A stretch of 64,000 bases of DNA from Leptolyngbya sp. NIES-2104. Lineage in GTDB: Bacteria; Cyanobacteriota; Cyanobacteriia; Leptolyngbyales; Leptolyngbyaceae. The stretch lies in NCBI RefSeq assembly GCF_001485215.1, contig NZ_BBWW01000001.1, positions 2,728,001-2,792,000 of the forward strand. The letters are read 5' to 3'. Position 1 is the stretch's first letter; every line of letters begins with the position of its first letter. A model generated the notes under the pieces. The model saw nothing but the letters and a program-made list of their open reading frames with translations. It did not search any database and was not told the DNA's origin. Positions 9,295 through 19,360 of this stretch are shown one piece after another. The translations under genes were made by a program, and so were the position numbers.

Positions 9295-10176
9295 AGCTGT
9301 CCATGTTTTGGCACCAACGATGCCATCTGCGGTTAGGCTCTTTTGCTGTTGAAATGCTTTCACTGCTTTATCCGTGTTCGATCCAAATACGCCATCAGCC
9401 GCCAGGTTTAGCTTTTGCTGAAGCCGGAGAACATCTGAGCCTTCCATCAACGGTTTGCTGAGGCGGAGGAGTCTAGGATTGTCATCCCAAGGTGCTTTGT
9501 CAAATCCCTGAGCAGGCGATCGACTCAAGGCATCTGCTGTGTTGCCTCCATACAACCCATCTTCCTTGAGCGGCTCACTCGGATTGTTCTTGTTCCAAAG
9601 CTGCTGAAATGCCAGAACTGCGGTTTTGCCAAGTTCTTGAGTGCCGTGTGAACTATCAGGATCAAAGTCAAAGTGGGGCGGATCTCCCGGTAACGGATAC
9701 CAGCCATACTTCTCTAGATACGGCTCCCAGCCTCTTGCATCTTCAATATCGATCGCCAAACCATCCTGATGATTACTGGCTCCAACTGGAGCAACTGGAC
9801 TGCGACCGTGATACCAACTATAAAGCAGGAATTGTTGTGCGATCGTGCGATAGCCTGAATTCAGAACCATTGTTCGTCCACGCTCTTGAATCGCTTTTTG
9901 CAGTGCCTGTTTTGCTTTCAATTGCACGAGCGGGTAAGCAGCTTCTCCTGCATTAATGTTCAAGTCATCAAAGCTCGCCAGTATATTGGGAACGATCAGA
10001 TTCATCTGGTGGATGATCTGTTGGGATAGCGCGTTCGCGATCGCGGTTGATTCACCCGGAGCATCGCTGAGTTTTCCAACATAGCTTGCTCTCGGAAATG
10101 CACTATCATCAAATTGTTCACAGTCTTCAACAATAATTTGGGACGTACGATCGGATTTCGATTCTAAACTACACAT
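9286..10176 (-). CDS. M15-family D-Ala-D-Ala carboxypeptidase-like protein with peptidoglycan-binding domains
   Basis: This 296-residue zinc peptidase resembles VanY and phage L-Ala-D-Glu endopeptidases. It cleaves peptide stems of peptidoglycan. Zinc ligands are visible as His136 and Asp143 in SNHQDGLAIDI and His168 in DPPHFDF. Two peptidoglycan-binding repeats follow (about residues 175-220 and 228-296, the second ending DGIVGAKTWTALA). The N-terminus is polar, with no signal peptide, so export or release would need another route. It lies 22 bp after the lysozyme gene, whose C-terminal domain carries the matching sequence TLRLTEPLMQGEDV (here LLRLSKPLMEGSDV). The two probably act on the same substrate. 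A cyanobacterial autolysin or a gene of phage origin are both possible. Confidence 0.85.
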   Translation of the reverse strand: MCSLESKSDRTSQIIVEDCEQFDDSAFPRASYVGKLSDAPGESTAIANALSQQIIHQMNLIVPNILASFDDLNINAGEAAYPLVQLKAKQALQKAIQERGRTMVLNSGYRTIAQQFLLYSWYHGRSPVAPVGASNHQDGLAIDIEDARGWEPYLEKYGWYPLPGDPPHFDFDPDSSHGTQELGKTAVLAFQQLWNKNNPSEPLKEDGLYGGNTADALSRSPAQGFDKAPWDDNPRLLRLSKPLMEGSDVLRLQQKLNLAADGVFGSNTDKAVKAFQQQKSLTADGIVGAKTWTALA

Positions 10177-10198
10177 GAGATTCTCCAGTATTCCAAGG

Positions 10199-11110
10199 TT
10201 AAACAGGTAGCCCTAAAGCTTTCCGAGTTGCTGCGCCAACCACGCCATCTACCATTTCGAGGTTGTGTTGTTGCTGAAATTGCTTTACTGCTTTGTCAGT
10301 ATCTTTGCCAAAGAAGCTATCTGCTTTTAGGGCAATGCCTGCACTGACCAAAGCTTCTTGCACCTGACGCACATCCTCACCTTGCATCAGTGGCTCTGTC
10401 AGTCTTAAAGTGCGAGGTGCTTTTGTGGCTAACCCGACAACTTCCTCACCCGTTCCCTCATAGTTTACGAAGGATTGCCAAGGTGAACTTAGAAACAGGG
10501 CGCGTTCAGCCAGTCGTCGTCGGGTTAGACCTAACCAGGATTCGCCGCCTGCTTTGTTCCATCTGATCAATTGGTTTGCCGCACCTTGATAATCTCCGGT
10601 GTTCAGAAGCCGCAGCAGCGTTGAGCCACCAAACCCTTCTGCCCCAGGTCCGACATTGAAACAGAAGCAGACCAATGCCGAAAACTGATTATCAGTTAGG
10701 GTGACGCTAACCGCATCCTCAACATAGGATTCAAATTGCTCTAAATCTTCTCGCAGGAATTCCTCTGCTTGAGCCTGATTAATGGTCATTCCTTGAAACA
10801 CACCACGCGTATGTCCGTAGCCAATTGTCCAGACCCCAACCCCATCATCATAAGCTTCTAATCGACAGCCCTCGAAGGTAGTTAATAACTTAAAGCCTTC
10901 TGCATTGAGATGCTTTGAAGCTGCACGAGTTGCTGGTACGTTGGGTGGTTGCTGATTGGGAAGAGCAAGCGTAAAGGTGCTAGCAATGCTAAATCGCAGA
11001 GCTTCAATGAGCGCTCTAACTTGTCCGTGAGTTTCAGTGACTTTGACGGTTTGATCATCTTCAAATTCATAAAGCCGACCATCATTGTAGAGTTCTAAAG
11101 ATCGTGTCAT
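10199..11110 (-). CDS. GH24 (T4-type) lysozyme with C-terminal peptidoglycan-binding domain
   Basis: This 303-residue muramidase is predicted to cut the MurNAc-GlcNAc bond of peptidoglycan. The catalytic triad is preserved with exact T4 lysozyme spacing: Glu80 (FEG), Asp89 (YDDG) and Thr95 (WTIGYGHT). The catalytic domain spans about residues 65-210, and a PG_binding_1 domain covers 230-303 (DGVVGAATRKALG). The first ~65 residues are an extra segment with no signal peptide. It pairs with the M15 peptidase directly downstream, giving a glycosidase plus peptidase set like that of phage lysis cassettes. Upstream, on the same strand, is a small four-helix membrane protein. A dedicated lysis role is inference. 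Confidence 0.88.
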   Translation of the reverse strand: MTRSLELYNDGRLYEFEDDQTVKVTETHGQVRALIEALRFSIASTFTLALPNQQPPNVPATRAASKHLNAEGFKLLTTFEGCRLEAYDDGVGVWTIGYGHTRGVFQGMTINQAQAEEFLREDLEQFESYVEDAVSVTLTDNQFSALVCFCFNVGPGAEGFGGSTLLRLLNTGDYQGAANQLIRWNKAGGESWLGLTRRRLAERALFLSSPWQSFVNYEGTGEEVVGLATKAPRTLRLTEPLMQGEDVRQVQEALVSAGIALKADSFFGKDTDKAVKQFQQQHNLEMVDGVVGAATRKALGLPV

Positions 11111-11168
11111 AAGCTTGCCTTAGTGTACAGGTAAGTCGATTTATTTAATTGGGAGTAGCAGCTTGAGC

Positions 11169-11561
11169 TTAAGGATGATATCCCGACGGTGTTTGTTCAG
11201 CTTGTGGTCTTAATACAAGCTGAAGGAGAGCGATCGCAGCAGGTAACGCTTGCACAAACAGGATCGATAGCTTGATGGTAATGGCAGCATACACACCCGC
11301 TATCACGATGAACAGCAGAAACAGTTTGCAAACGGACTGATCTACACGCTTGATGAACCATGCCCAGATCAATCCAACTGCTAAAAATCCGTTGTAAAGT
11401 CCCATATTCGCTGCGAGGGGTGCCATCAGGTGTGCTTGCTCCAGCGACAGATTGAAATTTGCTGCAACCTTTGCGGTTGTCCACAAAAACATTTCCAGGA
11501 TCAAGAATCCAAGGTGGAGTAGAGCGACCAGACTAATGAGAAGATTGAGCATCAACTTCAT
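11169..11561 (-). CDS. DUF1304 family small membrane protein
   Basis: This 130-residue hydrophobic protein has about four membrane helices (starting LNLLISLVALLHLGFLILEM; later GLYNGFLAVGLIWAWF). The LEMFLW and GLYNGFLA motifs match the DUF1304 family, whose function is unknown. ATG 11561 is chosen over an earlier in-frame start at 11693 because GAGGG lies 7 nt upstream and the hydrophobic sequence begins at once. It precedes the lysozyme gene by 58 bp on the same strand. Its size and topology invite comparison with holins, but DUF1304 proteins are not known holins. Confidence 0.8.
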   Translation of the reverse strand: MKLMLNLLISLVALLHLGFLILEMFLWTTAKVAANFNLSLEQAHLMAPLAANMGLYNGFLAVGLIWAWFIKRVDQSVCKLFLLFIVIAGVYAAITIKLSILFVQALPAAIALLQLVLRPQAEQTPSGYHP

Positions 11562-11710
11562 TGGAAAACCCTCGAAAACCAATTGCTGACATTGCACCCT
11601 TAGAAAATTGGATTGGAAAGATTTTCGACAAACTCTTCCCGAATCAGGACTGCTCTCAGCACTTCTGTAGCTGATTGCATTAAATTTAACCACTAAATTG
11701 CTGATTTGAA

Positions 11711-11748
11711 AGTCGGTAAAGGTCGGACAAAAGTCAGGTAAAAGTCAG
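11711..11748. repeat. Four phased direct repeats RGTCRG
   Basis: AGTCGG (11711), GGTCGG (11721), AGTCAG (11732) and AGTCAG (11743) recur every 10-11 bp, one helical turn, about 150-190 bp upstream of the DUF1304 start. Spacing of this kind is typical of sites bound by response regulators or other tandem-binding activators. No regulator is identified. Confidence 0.5.
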
Positions 11749-11799
11749 ATTGCCTCTGCAAAGATACTGAAATTTTTATGGGACTCATAATTCTACGGT

Positions 11800-12100
11800 A
11801 AATATAATACTGAAAACGCTGTCAGCCAAAACAAGGTTGATTGGAGTGAAGCTGTTGATGTTTTCATTTTCTACGGTCGCACTCAAGAACTTGCAATTCT
11901 CCAAACTTGGATCGTGCAAGACCATTGCCGTTTAGTGACACTGTTAGGAATGGGCGGCGTGGGCAAAACGTCGCTCTCAGTCAAATTAGCAGAGGAGCTT
12001 CAAGATCAATATGAGTTCGTGATTTGGCGATCGCTGCGCGATCGTCTCAGTTAATGGAACATTCTGCGGCAACTGTCGGAATGTCGCGCCCCACGTTTCA
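11800..12100 (+). pseudogene. Remnant of an NB-ARC/STAND ATPase gene
   Basis: In one plus-strand frame the sequence reads DWSEAVDVFIFYGRTQEL, then a P-loop GMGGVGKTS (codons 11947-11973) and EFVIWRSL. This is the usual entry into the NB-ARC ATPase domain of large cyanobacterial NB-ARC-WD40 proteins. The frame meets TAA at 12052-12054, then continues for a few family-like codons (NILRQLSE) before homology fades. No start codon or ribosome site fits, and everything downstream of the P-loop region is missing. It is therefore a broken gene fragment, opposite in strand to its neighbours. Confidence 0.75.
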
Positions 12101-12231
12101 TGCCAAGTCGTCTCTAGTGGAGGGTTGCATCCGTCCTCGTTTGCTGGAATGTTCATGGCTCCATGCGAGTAGTGCCAATTCCATTAGGAGCAGGTACTAG
12201 GTTTTGAACAAGCGATCGCAGTTGAGATTGA

Positions 12232-14643
12232 TCAAGTTTCTGCCGTAACGGTTGATCGCTTGCTCGCTCGAAATTGCTGCACTGCTTGAACTCCTGCCCA
12301 AACTAAAACCCCTCCTAAAACTCCTGCTGCGGTGTTTAGCCAGGGATTCTCAATGCGTGCAACATTGGCAACAAAGTGAATGAAGGTCATGTGGAACAGG
12401 TAAATGTAAAAAGTTGCTGCTCCCAGAACTTGCAGTGGAGACTTGATGATTTGGGGAATTGAAACGGTGGGTAGCCAGAGTAGTAAGGTTCCTCCAATGA
12501 GCATCCATACCGCATAGGTGTGATTTAGAGCAACTAGCACAGGAACGATCGCCCAAAGGGTCATTGTCGTCGTTACTTTTTGCTGTTGGGTTCGAGCAAA
12601 TTGAATGGTCCAACCCAAGGCAAAAATCCAGAACAACATATGAGGAACGCGATCGTACAAATAAGTCGTGTTCCAAATCGATGAAATTCCCACTTTTGCC
12701 AAAACACCGAGCATTGTTGCAGTCAATCCAAATTCCCAAGGAGAAACCGCTGCAAATTTACGAACGGGTTTTATGACAAAAAGCAGTGAAAATCCAAGAA
12801 TCACCTGAACTAAGAGATTGATGAACCAGATGGGAAAGATCGAGGTGACTTCTGGATTGATGAAATTGCTGAATAGGAACAGTACACCTAAATCTAGTTC
12901 ACGCTTCCAAAGTTGATAAGCGATCGAAATAATCAAATACGGCGTAACTAAATTTTTCAACAGTGAAAAGATAGGTTGAATCAATCGACCTTGAAACAAT
13001 GCCTCAGATTGGAATCGGGCTAAGTTTGCGCCTGCAATCATCAGTAGAAGAAATGCACCGCCTGCAAAATCCATCAATTCAGCGTGATCTGCCACGACTA
13101 CAAAAATGGCAAGCGCTCTCAGAATGATGTTTGTTTCGATCAGGCTAAATTGATCGTGCTGCGGTGAAAGTTTTTCGAGTTGCACGATCGACATGCGTTC
13201 CCAACCTTGCGGGAGATAGCCTAGATGCCGCTCAAACTGCATCGCAAGCTGCACATAAGAAAGTGAGTCGCCACCGAGTGAAATAAACGTGTCTTCAGGT
13301 TGAACTTGCCGCAGATTCAAAACCCGACAAAAATCAGCACTGATACTTTTTCCGATGCCTGAAGGTTCAGCAGGTTGCTCTAGATTTTGGTCGGTATACC
13401 ACTGAGTAAGCTGGCGGCGTTGAATTTTTCCTGTTGCAGTTTTGGGAAGTCGATCGATTTCAACGACAGAAATCGAATTGCCTGCATTGACTCCAAAAGC
13501 TTGAGTTGCTTGAGAAACCGCTTCTTGAAGTTTGGCGGGGCCGATCGTCACCTCTGGCGTGATCGCAACTAAGAAACCATCTCCCCGCATCGGATCAGGT
13601 TTACGACAGATTGCAATCCCTGGTAGGTATCCGATTTGATCAAATAACTTTGCTTCTAGTGCTTCAGGCTGTATCTTGAGTCCACCGCAGTTGATCACAT
13701 CATCGGCGCGTCCTTTGTAGTAAAGTTGCCCATTCTCTAAGCTGCCTAAATCCTTTGTAATCAGCCAACCGTCTTGGTCTTGAATCGGCACTTCCTCGCC
13801 ATCAATCAGATAGGCGTGTGCGACATGATTTCCGCGAATTGCAATTTGTTCAGATTCAGTCAGTTTGATCTCGACACTCCCGATCGCAGTTCCCACCGAT
13901 TCGAGCGCGTCTCCTTCGGTTTTGTGAATTTCGAGCAATGTCGATCGAGAAGCTTCGGTCAATCCATAGTGCTGCACGATTCGAGCTTCAGGAAATAGAG
14001 CCTTGATCGCTTCTTTTTCTTGACGGCTCATGTATTGACTGCCGATTTCAATCCAGCGCACTTGCCGCCCTGCGTTTCCAATGGAATCTGGATTCGACAG
14101 TAGAACGCGCCACAAGCTCGGAACGGCTGAAATCGCGTTAATCTCTCCTTTTCGCAACATTGCGCCGATTTCAGCCGGATTGAAGCCCGATTCAGGAATG
14201 TAAAATCTTCCGCCTGTGGATGCGATCGCTCGACACCGCCCAAATCCAAACGAGTGATACACCGGAACGCCAATATATTCGCTAATCGTGTCATCAACCT
14301 GCATGACGCGATTCAGTCGAGTCACAACATCCGATAAATTTTGATGGCTGAGGAGAACGCCTTTCGGTTTGCCTTCGGTGCCGGAGGTGAACGAGATGAT
14401 TGCAGTGTCAGAACTGTTTGAGCCTTTGAAACTGCGGGTCATCCAGTTGCCGTTGCTTTGAGGAATTAGAACGCGATCGACGTTGGCGGCATGAATGCGA
14501 TCGTGATCTTCTCCGTGTTTTAGCGGTACTGCGATTTCGCCTGCCTCTAAGCAGTTGAACATGGCATCTACGTACCCAGTCGAATTTACGGACACGATAC
14601 CTAGACGTGTTGCCGACTTTCTACGAACTCCTTCAGCCGTCAT
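12232..14643 (-). CDS. Adenylation - carrier - membrane acyltransferase fusion protein
   Basis: This 803-residue protein has three parts. Residues 1-430 are an adenylate-forming domain: SFTSGTEGKPKGVLLSH (A3), YGLTEAS (A5), YKGRADDVINCGG (A7), PKTATGKIQRRQL (A10). Residues 435-505 are a phosphopantetheine carrier with LGGDS, whose Ser would carry the arm. Residues 510-790 have about ten membrane helices like acyltransferase-3 proteins. It would activate a carboxylic acid, load it on its own carrier and transfer it at the membrane. The adenylation domain looks N-terminally short compared with the usual ~500 residues. No condensation, thioesterase or other biosynthetic genes adjoin it. The substrate is unknown; a lipid or glycan modification is more likely than a peptide product. 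Confidence 0.85.
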   Translation of the reverse strand: MTAEGVRRKSATRLGIVSVNSTGYVDAMFNCLEAGEIAVPLKHGEDHDRIHAANVDRVLIPQSNGNWMTRSFKGSNSSDTAIISFTSGTEGKPKGVLLSHQNLSDVVTRLNRVMQVDDTISEYIGVPVYHSFGFGRCRAIASTGGRFYIPESGFNPAEIGAMLRKGEINAISAVPSLWRVLLSNPDSIGNAGRQVRWIEIGSQYMSRQEKEAIKALFPEARIVQHYGLTEASRSTLLEIHKTEGDALESVGTAIGSVEIKLTESEQIAIRGNHVAHAYLIDGEEVPIQDQDGWLITKDLGSLENGQLYYKGRADDVINCGGLKIQPEALEAKLFDQIGYLPGIAICRKPDPMRGDGFLVAITPEVTIGPAKLQEAVSQATQAFGVNAGNSISVVEIDRLPKTATGKIQRRQLTQWYTDQNLEQPAEPSGIGKSISADFCRVLNLRQVQPEDTFISLGGDSLSYVQLAMQFERHLGYLPQGWERMSIVQLEKLSPQHDQFSLIETNIILRALAIFVVVADHAELMDFAGGAFLLLMIAGANLARFQSEALFQGRLIQPIFSLLKNLVTPYLIISIAYQLWKRELDLGVLFLFSNFINPEVTSIFPIWFINLLVQVILGFSLLFVIKPVRKFAAVSPWEFGLTATMLGVLAKVGISSIWNTTYLYDRVPHMLFWIFALGWTIQFARTQQQKVTTTMTLWAIVPVLVALNHTYAVWMLIGGTLLLWLPTVSIPQIIKSPLQVLGAATFYIYLFHMTFIHFVANVARIENPWLNTAAGVLGGVLVWAGVQAVQQFRASKRSTVTAET

Positions 14644-14670
14644 GCTTCAGTCCTCAAGGCAGTTGTGTGG

Positions 14671-14728
14671 ACTATAGCCTAGCGGATTGTTGCGTGTTGA
14701 CAAAGCGATTGAAGCGAGTCTTTGTCAA
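14671..14728 (-). promoter_or_regulatory. Candidate promoter and inverted-repeat operator of the synthetase gene
   Basis: A perfect 9-bp inverted repeat, TTGACAAAG (14697-14705) and CTTTGTCAA (14720-14728), stands upstream of a minus-strand -10-like TATAGT (14676-14671) about 28 bp before the ATG. The arms contain TTGACA/TTGTCA -35-like words, so a dimeric regulator could compete with polymerase. This is inferred from sequence only. Confidence 0.4.
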
Positions 14729-14776
14729 ATCAAAATATTTATGATGATTCGTCTACGTAGTTTTCCTGAAGCAGAA

Positions 14777-15370
14777 TCACGATACGTCTGTGGCGGTATC
14801 AAAAGAAATGCCTTCGTAAATTTCAGTCAGATTCAGCTCAGCCTCGATCGTGCCGAACTTTAGGAGTTCTTCGATCGATTCATAGCTGCGATAAATCCAA
14901 AATCCTTGATCGGTTTTGGTGTACTGCTGAACTTCGACCAAGTACTGATTCACCAAGACATATTCTTGAAGTTCGGGAATCGATCGATAGTATCTAAACT
15001 TATCGGTCGTATCGTAATCTTGGGTCGATTTCGACAGAACTTCGACAATGAGTTTCGGATTCACAACAGTATCGGTTCTATTTTGATAAAGAACTGGTTC
15101 GCCCTCAATCACCATCACATCTGGATAAACAAATCTCCCATACTGCGGAATCCACACTCGAACATCGCTACTAAAAGGCTCATGATTTTTGCCGCGTAGT
15201 GCCGACAGCAAGAAAGCACAAATCCGATTGATAATTCGATTGTGATTGAGCGATCCGCCCGTCATTGGAATGATTTCTCCAGCGTGATATTCACTTTTAA
15301 CCTCAGCTTTTTCTTCGAGAGCTAAGTACTCTTCAGGCGTGTAGCGCTTTGAAAGTTCAATGGTTTGCAT
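14777..15370 (-). CDS. Uma2 family (DUF820) putative nuclease
   Basis: This ~197-residue protein has the PD-(D/E)xK-like core of the Uma2 family, with RFVYPDVMV (Asp) and LIVEVLSKST (Glu). The sequence starts YTPEEYLALEEKAEVKSEYH, typical for the group. These proteins are multiplied in cyanobacterial genomes, and their biological role is not established. The start is ATG 15370; an in-frame GTG lies one codon before. It stands alone, about 130 bp from the synthetase gene. Confidence 0.88.
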   Translation of the reverse strand: MQTIELSKRYTPEEYLALEEKAEVKSEYHAGEIIPMTGGSLNHNRIINRICAFLLSALRGKNHEPFSSDVRVWIPQYGRFVYPDVMVIEGEPVLYQNRTDTVVNPKLIVEVLSKSTQDYDTTDKFRYYRSIPELQEYVLVNQYLVEVQQYTKTDQGFWIYRSYESIEELLKFGTIEAELNLTEIYEGISFDTATDVS

Positions 15371-15566
15371 CACGAGTTTCTACGATCGACTGTCTATAAA
15401 ATAGCAAGCGGACTCGACTTGATTACGATACCAAGGCTGAAACTTTTACATCAACACTTCACTCAGATTGTTCGTCTGACTTCTAGCCTTTCGCTCAATT
15501 TACTTTCAGAAATTAACAAGCGAGATGCAATGACTCACACCTCGCCTACTCAGGATCGATCGATAA

Positions 15567-18500
15567 CTACGCACTAAAGTATTTCGCAGTCGGGTGATAG
15601 ACTACAAATGCCGTCGTTGATTGTTCTGGATAAAGCTGCTCACTCTCATCCATCGTCATCCCAATCCGCGCAGTATCAAGAAGTTCTAACTGTTTGAACT
15701 GGTCGGGCACGTTCGGACAAGCGGGATAGCCGAAACTGTAGCGCGAACCCTGATAGCGCTGAGCTAACATATCGCGAATGTTGTCCGGCTCCAAGTCGCT
15801 ATATCCTAATTCTCGACGGATTCGAGCGTGTGACCATTCTGCGAGAGCTTCCGCCATCTGAACTGCCATACCGTGGAAATAGAGGTATTCGGTGTAATTG
15901 TTCGCTTTGAAAAGCTCTTGAGCGACTTCGGTGGCAATGTGTCCCATTGTGACCGCTTGCATTGGGAGAACATCGAATTGATCTTCGGCGATCGGGCGGA
16001 AGAAGTCGGCAATGCACAAACGGCGCAGGGACTTCTGACGCGGAAATGTCCAGGTTACAAGCGGGGTCGCGGTTTCGGGTGTTAAGCCTTTTTCAATCAC
16101 AGACGGATCGTAAACGTAAACAGAATTGCCTTCAGCGGCACAAGGGAAGTAACCGTAGATTAGTTGAGGATGCAACAGGCTTTCGGTGCGAATGCGTTCT
16201 TTCCAGCGATCGAGCACCGGATAAACCTTCTCCTTCAAAAACGCATCGTATTCTTCCTTCGATTGGTCTTTCGGCTTGCGGAATTGCCACTGTCCAACAA
16301 TCAGAGCTTGCAGATCCAAATGCCAGAAGAGTTCCTCCACGGAAAGATCTTCGGGATTGAGAACTTTCGTTCCCCAGAAGGGCGGTGTCGGGCGAGAAAT
16401 GTCGATCGCGACAGCTTCCGATCGTACTAAATCGATCACTTCCGGTTCATCAGATTTCTTTTCTGGTTCGCCGTTTAGTTCACGTTCGGCTTGCTCGATC
16501 GCTTTTCGCCCTTTCTGATTGAACTGCGAAAATTCACCTTGGAAACCTTCGGTATCGCTCCATTGCCCGTCTTGTTTCGCAGGCATCAAGCGATCCATAA
16601 AGGTTAGATCCGCGAACGCATCTCGACCATAAATCACTTGACCATTGTAAACATTCTGGCAATCTTCATAGACGAACTTCGGAGTTAGTGCTGCACCACC
16701 CAGAATCACTGGAACATTGATTCCTTTTTCGTTGAAGACTTCAAGATTTTCCTTCATGAATGCAGTGGACTTCACGAGCAATCCACTCATTGCGATACAG
16801 TCGGGTTTGTGCTGGTTGTAAGCATCAACGATCGCATCGATCGGTTGTTTAATTCCTAAGTTAATGACCTTGTAGCCGTTGTTGGTCAAGATAATGTCAA
16901 CAAGGTTCTTACCAATATCGTGGACATCACCTTTCACAGTTGCAATCAAGAACTTACCTTTACCGCTGTCATCGGCTTTTTTCTCCATGAATGGTTCGAG
17001 AAATGCGACAGCCGATTTCATCGTTTCCGCAGACTGCAACACGAATGGGAGTTGCATTTGGCCAGAGCCGAACAATTCACCCACAACCTTCATACCATCG
17101 AGTAAGAAAGTATTGATGATGTGTAGCGGCTCATAGTTCTCTAAGGCAATCTTCAACGCATCTTCTAGTCCAATGCGTTCACCGTCGATAATATGTTGCT
17201 TCAAGCGTTCTTCGACTGGAAGATCCGCTAAAGTATTGTTCGATCGAGCCTCTTTCGCACTGACACCTTCAAACAGTTCAGTCAGCTTCGTGAGCGGATC
17301 ATAGATACAGATATCACCGTCAAAGCGACGACGATCGTAAATCAGATCTAAACAAACTTGTTGATGGGCGGGGTCGATTTTCGCGATCGGTAAAATCTTC
17401 GCAGCCGATACGATCGCGCCATCCATTCCTGCGATCGTCGCTTCGTGCAAAAACATCGAATTCAACGTGATTCGAGCCGCTGGACTCAGACCAAATGAGA
17501 TGTTCGACACCCCAACCATGAAGTGAACCCCTGGAAGATTTTCGTGAATCGTCCGAATCGATTCGATCGTTGCCTTTGCATTCTCACGGTCTTCTTCGAT
17601 CCCGGTTGAAATCGGTAGCGCCAACGTATCAAAAAAGATTTCATGCGGCGGAATTCCGAACTCTAACGCATCTCGATAGGCACGTTGAGCGATTTGGAAT
17701 TTCCTCTCGGCGGTACGTGCCATACCTTCTTCGTCGATCGTACCAATGACAACTCCCGCACCATATTCTTTTGCAAGTTCTAACACTTTGAAGAATCGTT
17801 CATCGCCGTCTTCGTAGTTGGTCGAGTTGAGAATGCACTTCCCGCCCGCGACTTTTAAGCCTGCTTCCATCTTTTGCCATTCGGTCGAGTCAAGCATCAA
17901 GGGAAGTGTCACATTCGTTACGAGTCGCGACACCAATTCTTTCATATCCCGTTCGCCATCGCGCCCGACATAATCGACGTTGACATCAAGGACATGTGCG
18001 CCTTCTTTGACTTGGGATTTTGCGATCGCAATCAGTCCATCCCAGTCATCCGCATTCAGCAATTCTCGAACTTTCTTCGATCCGCTGGCATTCAAGCGTT
18101 CACCCACGATCAGGAAAGAATTATCTTGCTCGTATGGTTGTGCTGTGTAAATCGATGCTGCTGAAGGTGTGTATCCAAGCGTTGGTCTAGGTGTTTCAGA
18201 CTCATACACTTGACCATTCATCCAAGCGCGTTCATCAATGCGAACTTTCCGCGCTTTTGGGGTCATTGTTGCGGCAGCTTCAGCCAGTGCTTGAATGTGT
18301 GCTGGACGAGTCCCGCAACAGCCCCCGATCACTTGAACGCCCCAATCTTCGATGAATTTATGCAATGACATCTGAAGTTCAACGGGCGTTAATTTGTAGT
18401 GAGCGTGACCGCCGATATTTTCGGGTAAGCCTGCGTTGGGAATACAAGAGACAACGAAGGGAGCATTTTCGGTCAAATATTTGATGTGTTCTGCCATGCG

Positions 18501-19199
18501 ATCGGGTCCGGTCGCACAGTTCAAACCGAGAATGTCGATCGGGTACGGCTCCAAAATTGATAACACACCGCTAATATCGGTTCCGACCAACATCGTGCCC
18601 TGAACTTCCATCGTCACTGAAACCATCAGCGGACGACGATCGCCTTTTTTCGCAAATACAGCTTCAACAGCGTTCAACGCTGCCTTGATTTGTAAAACGT
18701 CTTGACAAGTTTCGATAATGAACAAATCGACCCCACCATCAAACAAGCCTTCTGCCTGAACGGTGAACGCCTCTTTTAATTCGTCGTACGCAATATGTCC
18801 GAGCGTCGGAAGCTTCGTTCCAGGTCCGATCGAACCCGCTACAAATCTCGGTTTTTCAGGAGTCGAAAAGTCTGCGGTACACTGTTTCGCTAATTCTGCG
18901 GCTCTCTTACTTAAATCGTACGCTAGGTCTTGCAGTCCGTATTCAGCCAACACGAGTGGACTACTGCCAAACGTATCAGTTTCGATTACATCCGCGCCTG
19001 CTGCGAGAAAATCGCGGTGAACTTTCGCGATCGCTTCCGGTTTCGTGTGCACTAAATATTCGTTACAGCCTTCATACTCGGCTCCACCAAAGTCTTCAGC
19101 GGTTAAATTTTGGGATTGGATATTCGTTCCCATCGCACCATCAAAGACGATAACGGGGCGCTCAGGACTGTGAAGGCGGGTGAGAAAGGCACTATTCAT
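15567..19199 (-). CDS. metH: Cobalamin-dependent methionine synthase
   Basis: This 1210-residue enzyme transfers the methyl group of methyltetrahydrofolate to homocysteine through methylcobalamin. The domains follow the standard order. First is a homocysteine-binding barrel with zinc cysteines (NCATGP and GGCCGTRP). The pterin-binding barrel follows ([15 protein letters not shown] onwards), then the helical cap. The B12 domain has DVHDIGKNL near residue 761, whose His is the lower cobalt ligand. Last is the SAM-binding activation domain with YFPCAAEG. Length and order are those of a complete MetH. It is transcribed alone, and no cobalamin riboswitch was recognised in the 200 bp upstream. Confidence 0.97.
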   Translation of the reverse strand: MNSAFLTRLHSPERPVIVFDGAMGTNIQSQNLTAEDFGGAEYEGCNEYLVHTKPEAIAKVHRDFLAAGADVIETDTFGSSPLVLAEYGLQDLAYDLSKRAAELAKQCTADFSTPEKPRFVAGSIGPGTKLPTLGHIAYDELKEAFTVQAEGLFDGGVDLFIIETCQDVLQIKAALNAVEAVFAKKGDRRPLMVSVTMEVQGTMLVGTDISGVLSILEPYPIDILGLNCATGPDRMAEHIKYLTENAPFVVSCIPNAGLPENIGGHAHYKLTPVELQMSLHKFIEDWGVQVIGGCCGTRPAHIQALAEAAATMTPKARKVRIDERAWMNGQVYESETPRPTLGYTPSAASIYTAQPYEQDNSFLIVGERLNASGSKKVRELLNADDWDGLIAIAKSQVKEGAHVLDVNVDYVGRDGERDMKELVSRLVTNVTLPLMLDSTEWQKMEAGLKVAGGKCILNSTNYEDGDERFFKVLELAKEYGAGVVIGTIDEEGMARTAERKFQIAQRAYRDALEFGIPPHEIFFDTLALPISTGIEEDRENAKATIESIRTIHENLPGVHFMVGVSNISFGLSPAARITLNSMFLHEATIAGMDGAIVSAAKILPIAKIDPAHQQVCLDLIYDRRRFDGDICIYDPLTKLTELFEGVSAKEARSNNTLADLPVEERLKQHIIDGERIGLEDALKIALENYEPLHIINTFLLDGMKVVGELFGSGQMQLPFVLQSAETMKSAVAFLEPFMEKKADDSGKGKFLIATVKGDVHDIGKNLVDIILTNNGYKVINLGIKQPIDAIVDAYNQHKPDCIAMSGLLVKSTAFMKENLEVFNEKGINVPVILGGAALTPKFVYEDCQNVYNGQVIYGRDAFADLTFMDRLMPAKQDGQWSDTEGFQGEFSQFNQKGRKAIEQAERELNGEPEKKSDEPEVIDLVRSEAVAIDISRPTPPFWGTKVLNPEDLSVEELFWHLDLQALIVGQWQFRKPKDQSKEEYDAFLKEKVYPVLDRWKERIRTESLLHPQLIYGYFPCAAEGNSVYVYDPSVIEKGLTPETATPLVTWTFPRQKSLRRLCIADFFRPIAEDQFDVLPMQAVTMGHIATEVAQELFKANNYTEYLYFHGMAVQMAEALAEWSHARIRRELGYSDLEPDNIRDMLAQRYQGSRYSFGYPACPNVPDQFKQLELLDTARIGMTMDESEQLYPEQSTTAFVVYHPTAKYFSA

Positions 19200-19360
19200 A
19201 GCAGAAACTTCAGCAACGACAGATTTGAGAAAAAACCCTGAGTTCTCTTTAAGTTTTATGAGGAATCCGTTTCAACAGAAAGCCGCTATCGTGACAATTT
19301 ACAATAGCTACACAATTTTACTTTGACATATTTTCTGGATTCGCGGTTCGCTAAAAACGC

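Noticed and set aside
9286-11110. Prophage lysis cassette
   Set aside because: No other phage genes (integrase, terminase, capsid, tail) are within reach, so a prophage is not supported, although phage ancestry of the enzymes is possible.
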